From NCBI RefSeq assembly GCF_015356115.1, contig NZ_CP063056.1, positions 2,418,001-2,482,000 on the forward strand: 64,000 nt of DNA. The letters run 5' to 3'. Origin of the DNA: Rodentibacter haemolyticus. Lineage in GTDB: Bacteria > Pseudomonadota > Gammaproteobacteria > Enterobacterales > Pasteurellaceae. A program made the position numbers and the translations under genes. Shown piece after piece: positions 61,300 to 64,000 of the stretch (the first letter of the stretch is position 1; every line of letters starts with the position of its first letter). A model generated the notes under the pieces. The model worked only from the letters and a program-made list of their open reading frames with translations, did not search any database and was not told where the DNA came from.

Positions 61300-61671
61300 A
61301 TGAAAAAATTAACATTAGCAGCACTTTTAGCTATCGCAACTTCAACCGCATTTGCCGGGTTCAATAGCAATACCAATAACGCACAAGGTGGGTTCCAACA
61401 AGTTACGGCACGGCCTATAAGTGTAAAACAAGCGCTTTCTGCAAAAGATAATAGCATTGTGACATTAGTGGGTAATATTACTCAACAAATAGATGATGAC
61501 GAATATCTTTTTAATGATGGAACTGCAAACATTAAAATTGAAGTTAAAAACCGTGTATGGAACGGATTAAATGTGGGACCGCAAGATAAAATTCGTATCA
61601 CCGGCAAACTTGATAATGAAGCTTTTGAAAAAGCAGAAGTTGAAGTGTTCAGCGTAGAGAAAGCAAATTAA
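61300..61671 (+). CDS. ygiW: Periplasmic OB-fold stress protein (YgiW/BOF family)
   Basis: 123 residues with a Sec signal MKKLTLAALLAIATSTAFAG and a BOF (bacterial OB-fold) domain: SIVTLVGNITQQIDDDEYLF, DGTANIKIEV and KIRITGKLDNE. Homologues are envelope stress proteins and in Aggregatibacter precede qseBC in one operon, as here (gap of about 60 bp). AGAGGAAAAC ribosome site. Ligand unknown. Confidence 0.88.
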   Translation: MKKLTLAALLAIATSTAFAGFNSNTNNAQGGFQQVTARPISVKQALSAKDNSIVTLVGNITQQIDDDEYLFNDGTANIKIEVKNRVWNGLNVGPQDKIRITGKLDNEAFEKAEVEVFSVEKAN

Positions 61672-61730
61672 TAATTCAAAAATGGTGAGCATTTCGCTCG
61701 CCATTTTGTTTTAAAAGTGCGGTTAAATTT

Positions 61731-62399
61731 ATGCGAATTTTATTAATTGAAGACGATATATTAATCGGTAACGGTTTACAAATAGGGTTATCTAAATTCG
61801 GGTTTGCCGTGGATTGGTTTAAAGATGGAAAAACCGGATTGAATGCGCTTGATTCCGTATCTTACGATGCAGTAGTGCTTGATCTTACTTTACCTCAAAT
61901 GGATGGTTTGGCCGTATTACAACAATGGCGTGCAAATAATCAAACTACACCGGTGCTCATTTTGACAGCAAGAGGGAGTTTAGATGAGCGGGTAGAAGGG
62001 TTGCAAAGCGGAGCGGATGATTATTTGTGTAAGCCTTTTGCTTTGGCAGAAGTCGTGGCGCGTTTACAAGCATTGATTAGACGTAGTCACGGTCATTCAT
62101 CTGCCGTTATTGAGCATTTAGGTGTGCAATTAGATCCTAATCAACGTATCGTCAAACAGCATTCTGAAGTTATTTCGTTAACAAGCCGAGAGTATAAACT
62201 TTTAGAGCTTTTTATGTTGAACAAAACTCGCGTTCTTTCCCGTTTAACCATTGAAGAAAAGTTATCCACCTGGGAGGAGGAAATCAGCACAACGGCACTG
62301 GATGTTCATATTTATAATTTACGTAAAAAATTGGGAAAACATTTTATCCGTACTGTTCATGGTGTGGGTTATGCTTTAGGGCAAGATTGTGATAAATAA
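61731..62399 (+). CDS. qseB: OmpR-family response regulator QseB
   Basis: 222 residues. Receiver domain 1-115 with acidic pocket Glu7-Asp8-Asp9 and phospho-acceptor Asp51 ([12 protein letters not shown]), conserved Thr in LILTAR and Lys in LCKPFAL. The winged helix lies at about 130-220 ([27 protein letters not shown]). Pairs with QseC; coding regions overlap by 11 bp. PmrA/PreA is a close alternative name. Confidence 0.9.
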   Translation: MRILLIEDDILIGNGLQIGLSKFGFAVDWFKDGKTGLNALDSVSYDAVVLDLTLPQMDGLAVLQQWRANNQTTPVLILTARGSLDERVEGLQSGADDYLCKPFALAEVVARLQALIRRSHGHSSAVIEHLGVQLDPNQRIVKQHSEVISLTSREYKLLELFMLNKTRVLSRLTIEEKLSTWEEEISTTALDVHIYNLRKKLGKHFIRTVHGVGYALGQDCDK

Positions 62400-63741
62400 A
62401 AGTCTTAAATTTCGTTTAATAAGTGGGCTGTTTTTAACCGCATTTATCGTTTGGCTAATTGCAACCATTGTCGCTTGGCTAGAGGTTCGCAAAGAAGCGA
62501 ATGATGTTTTCGATGCCCAACAAATATTGTTTGCCGAACGCCTTGCAACCTCGGATTTACGAAATATTTTATTAGATAATACCGAATTTTATCGTGGCGG
62601 TTTTAAACCGTTAAAACGCCATTATGACGATGATGCCCTTGCTTTTGCGATATTCTCAAATACGGGAAAACGCCTCTTAACGGACGGTGGTAACGGCGAT
62701 AATTTTATTTTTGATGATAAAGTCGGGTTTAGTTCTGGTTATATGGAAAATGATAATGATGAATGGCGAATTTATTGGCTTCCCGTTGCAAATGGTGAAC
62801 TGCGTATTGCCGTTGGACAAGAGGTTGAATTTCGCGAAGAGCTTGTTAATGAAATGGTATTTGGGCAAACGGTTATTTGGTTTGCCAGTCTGCCAGTTTT
62901 ATTTGCTGTTGTTTTTTTCTTAATTCATAAAACTTTAAAACCGGTTAATCACTTAAGCCGTGAAGTATCGCTGCGTGAATCGGATGATTTTTCGTTACTG
63001 GATACCTCAAATGTGCCAACGGAAATTTTACCTTTGGTGAAAAATTTGAATCAATTTTTTGACCGCACTTCAACGATGTTACAAAGAGAGCGTCGCTTTA
63101 CCTCTGATGCGGCGCACGAATTACGTAGTCCCTTGGCGGCGTTACGTATTCAAAGCGAAATCGCACAACTTGCCGGTGATGATAAAACAATGCGAGATCG
63201 GGCACTTTCTCATCTTACCCAAGGGATTGATCGTGCAAGCCTGCTTATTGAGCAACTTTTGACCTTATCTCGATTAGATAATTTAAAAGCACTTAGCGAT
63301 TTACAGCCTATTAAATGGGAAGAAATTATTTCCTCTTTAATTAGCGAGCTTTATTTTAACGCACAAAAACGCAATATTGAGTTATCCTTTGAAAAACAAA
63401 GTATTCCTCAAAGCCGAAACGGACAACCTATTCTTATTGCTCAAATGTTGCGAAATTTAATCGATAACGGCATAAAATATTGTCGTAAAGGGGCAGCAAT
63501 AAAAATTATTTTATCTAAATATTCCGTTATTGTTGAAGACAACGGCGGTGGTGTTGCCACCGGATTACTGGCACAATTGGGGCAACGCTTTTATCGCCCC
63601 GCCGGGCAAAATGAAAAGGGGAGCGGTTTGGGGCTATCTATCGTATTTAGAATTGCAGAATTACATCACTATAAAGTGCGGTTAGAAAATGTGGTAGATT
63701 CCGGGAATATTATCGGATTTAGGGCAACCGTCTTGTTATAA
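62389..63741 (+). CDS. qseC: Sensor histidine kinase QseC
   Basis: 450 residues starting at a GTG that overlaps the end of qseB. TM1 at about 10-32, a periplasmic sensor of about 125 residues, TM2 at about 160-182, HAMP to 225, HisKA with His243 in [14 protein letters not shown], and the ATPase with [16 protein letters not shown] and GSGLGLSIV boxes. Homologues respond to catecholamines or iron. Two uptake signals lie inside the gene, one coding DRTST at the HAMP end. Confidence 0.9.
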   Translation: MINKSLKFRLISGLFLTAFIVWLIATIVAWLEVRKEANDVFDAQQILFAERLATSDLRNILLDNTEFYRGGFKPLKRHYDDDALAFAIFSNTGKRLLTDGGNGDNFIFDDKVGFSSGYMENDNDEWRIYWLPVANGELRIAVGQEVEFREELVNEMVFGQTVIWFASLPVLFAVVFFLIHKTLKPVNHLSREVSLRESDDFSLLDTSNVPTEILPLVKNLNQFFDRTSTMLQRERRFTSDAAHELRSPLAALRIQSEIAQLAGDDKTMRDRALSHLTQGIDRASLLIEQLLTLSRLDNLKALSDLQPIKWEEIISSLISELYFNAQKRNIELSFEKQSIPQSRNGQPILIAQMLRNLIDNGIKYCRKGAAIKIILSKYSVIVEDNGGGVATGLLAQLGQRFYRPAGQNEKGSGLGLSIVFRIAELHHYKVRLENVVDSGNIIGFRATVLL

Positions 63742-63761
63742 CAAGAGGTGAAATAATCTGT

Positions 63762-63788
63762 TCCCAAAAAGTTAGACGGATTTAATTC
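63762..63788. mobile_element. Possible IS3/IS150-family end
   Basis: The sequence TGTTCCCAAAAAGTTAGAC (63760-63779) resembles terminal inverted repeats of the IS3/IS150 group (TGTACTG-CCCAAAAAGTTGGAC type). No transposase and no second end are in the window. It could be a solo end or chance similarity. Confidence 0.3.
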
Positions 63789-63824
63789 AAGGACTAAGTT
63801 CTGTACAGGGCTTAGTCCTTTTTG
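63789..63824 (+). terminator. Terminator after qseC
   Basis: Stem AAGGACTAAG/CTTAGTCCTT with a 12-base loop and TTT tail. Confidence 0.8.
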
Positions 63825-63827
63825 AAA

Positions 63828-63998
63828 TCACAGTATATTGGCTTCAAGCTCCAGTACTCCCGGTTCTATTTTAATGCCTTTGGCAAATTTCTTGATTAAA
63901 ACATCTCTCACATTGGAATCATCAAGCGTGTAAACAGGCACGGTAGAAAGCAATGCTGCGATACTTTGGCTTAAAAACGGCATCGCAATCTGTAATTG
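63828..63998 (-). CDS. C-terminal part of a YceB/DUF1439-like lipoprotein (partial)
   Basis: The last 56 codons of a gene that runs off the window. The visible end reads SIAALLSTVPVYTLDDSNVR then FAKGIKIEPGVLELEANIL. The pattern of PVYxLD, a short amphipathic stretch and KIEPGxLxL is that of the C terminus of DUF1439 (YceB-like) lipoproteins. The family call is tentative. Convergent with qseC. Confidence 0.45.
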   Translation of the reverse strand, partial: QLQIAMPFLSQSIAALLSTVPVYTLDDSNVRDVLIKKFAKGIKIEPGVLELEANIL

Positions 63999-64000
63999 TT

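Overview
The window is a chromosomal segment of about 40% GC from a Pasteurellaceae bacterium of the Haemophilus influenzae/Pasteurella/Aggregatibacter branch. The strongest marker is the Hin-type DNA uptake signal sequence: 37 exact copies of AAGTGCGGT or its complement, several of them as inverted pairs that double as terminators. Gene content supports the assignment (glmM after folP, pheST-ihfA-nlpC, ygiW-qseBC, a tautomerase-like gene inside the trp operon, a clade-3 catalase). Tryptophanase, inducible ornithine decarboxylase and a full inositol cluster predict an indole-positive, ornithine-positive, inositol-using organism. That fits some Rodentibacter/Pasteurella-like species, but the species cannot be fixed from this sequence. 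No tRNA, rRNA, CRISPR array, prophage or complete IS element was recognised.

Layout. 1-9.3 kb: end of folP, glmM, sixA, a coiled-coil lipoprotein, ycgL, bioD, carbonic anhydrase, asnS, sohB and an OmpA-type lipoprotein. 9.3-21 kb: a broken fructosamine kinase, pheS-pheT-ihfA, nlpC, metF, rplM-rpsI, sspA-sspB, then the tryptophan-degradation operon (tnaC leader, tnaA, tnaB). 21.7-38.8 kb: a myo-inositol island with iolD-iolE-iolG, iolT-iolC, a three-gene ABC importer, a second Gfo/Idh dehydrogenase, iolA, iolB and an RpiR-type iolR. 38.8-48.5 kb: catalase, lysS, potE-speF, argP and a gene graveyard containing a collapsed prfB copy and other remnants. 48.5-56.6 kb: trpE-trpG-(tautomerase-like)-trpD-trpCF-ydfG-trpB-trpA with a TrpR operator. 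56.6-64 kb: hipBA with its operators, azoR, thrS, ygiW-qseB-qseC and the end of a convergent gene.

How it works together. Inositol enters through IolT or the ABC system and passes through IolG, IolE, IolD, IolB, the kinase/aldolase fusion IolC and IolA. The main iol control regions share a palindrome TGAAAT-N4-ATTTCA next to CRP-like sites, suggesting joint control by IolR and CRP. Tryptophan synthesis (TrpR operator, no room for an attenuator) and degradation (TnaC leader plus a perfect CRP site) lie in the same window.

The most notable non-coding signals are four hipBA operators at exact 28-bp spacing, a thrS leader hairpin whose loop reads as a tRNA-Thr anticodon loop, the tnaC leader peptide, four copies of a 144-163 bp MITE-like repeat (two of them bracketing carbonic anhydrase in inverted orientation), and a 20-bp tandem array between iolD and iolT. 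I did not see a clearly new multi-gene system.
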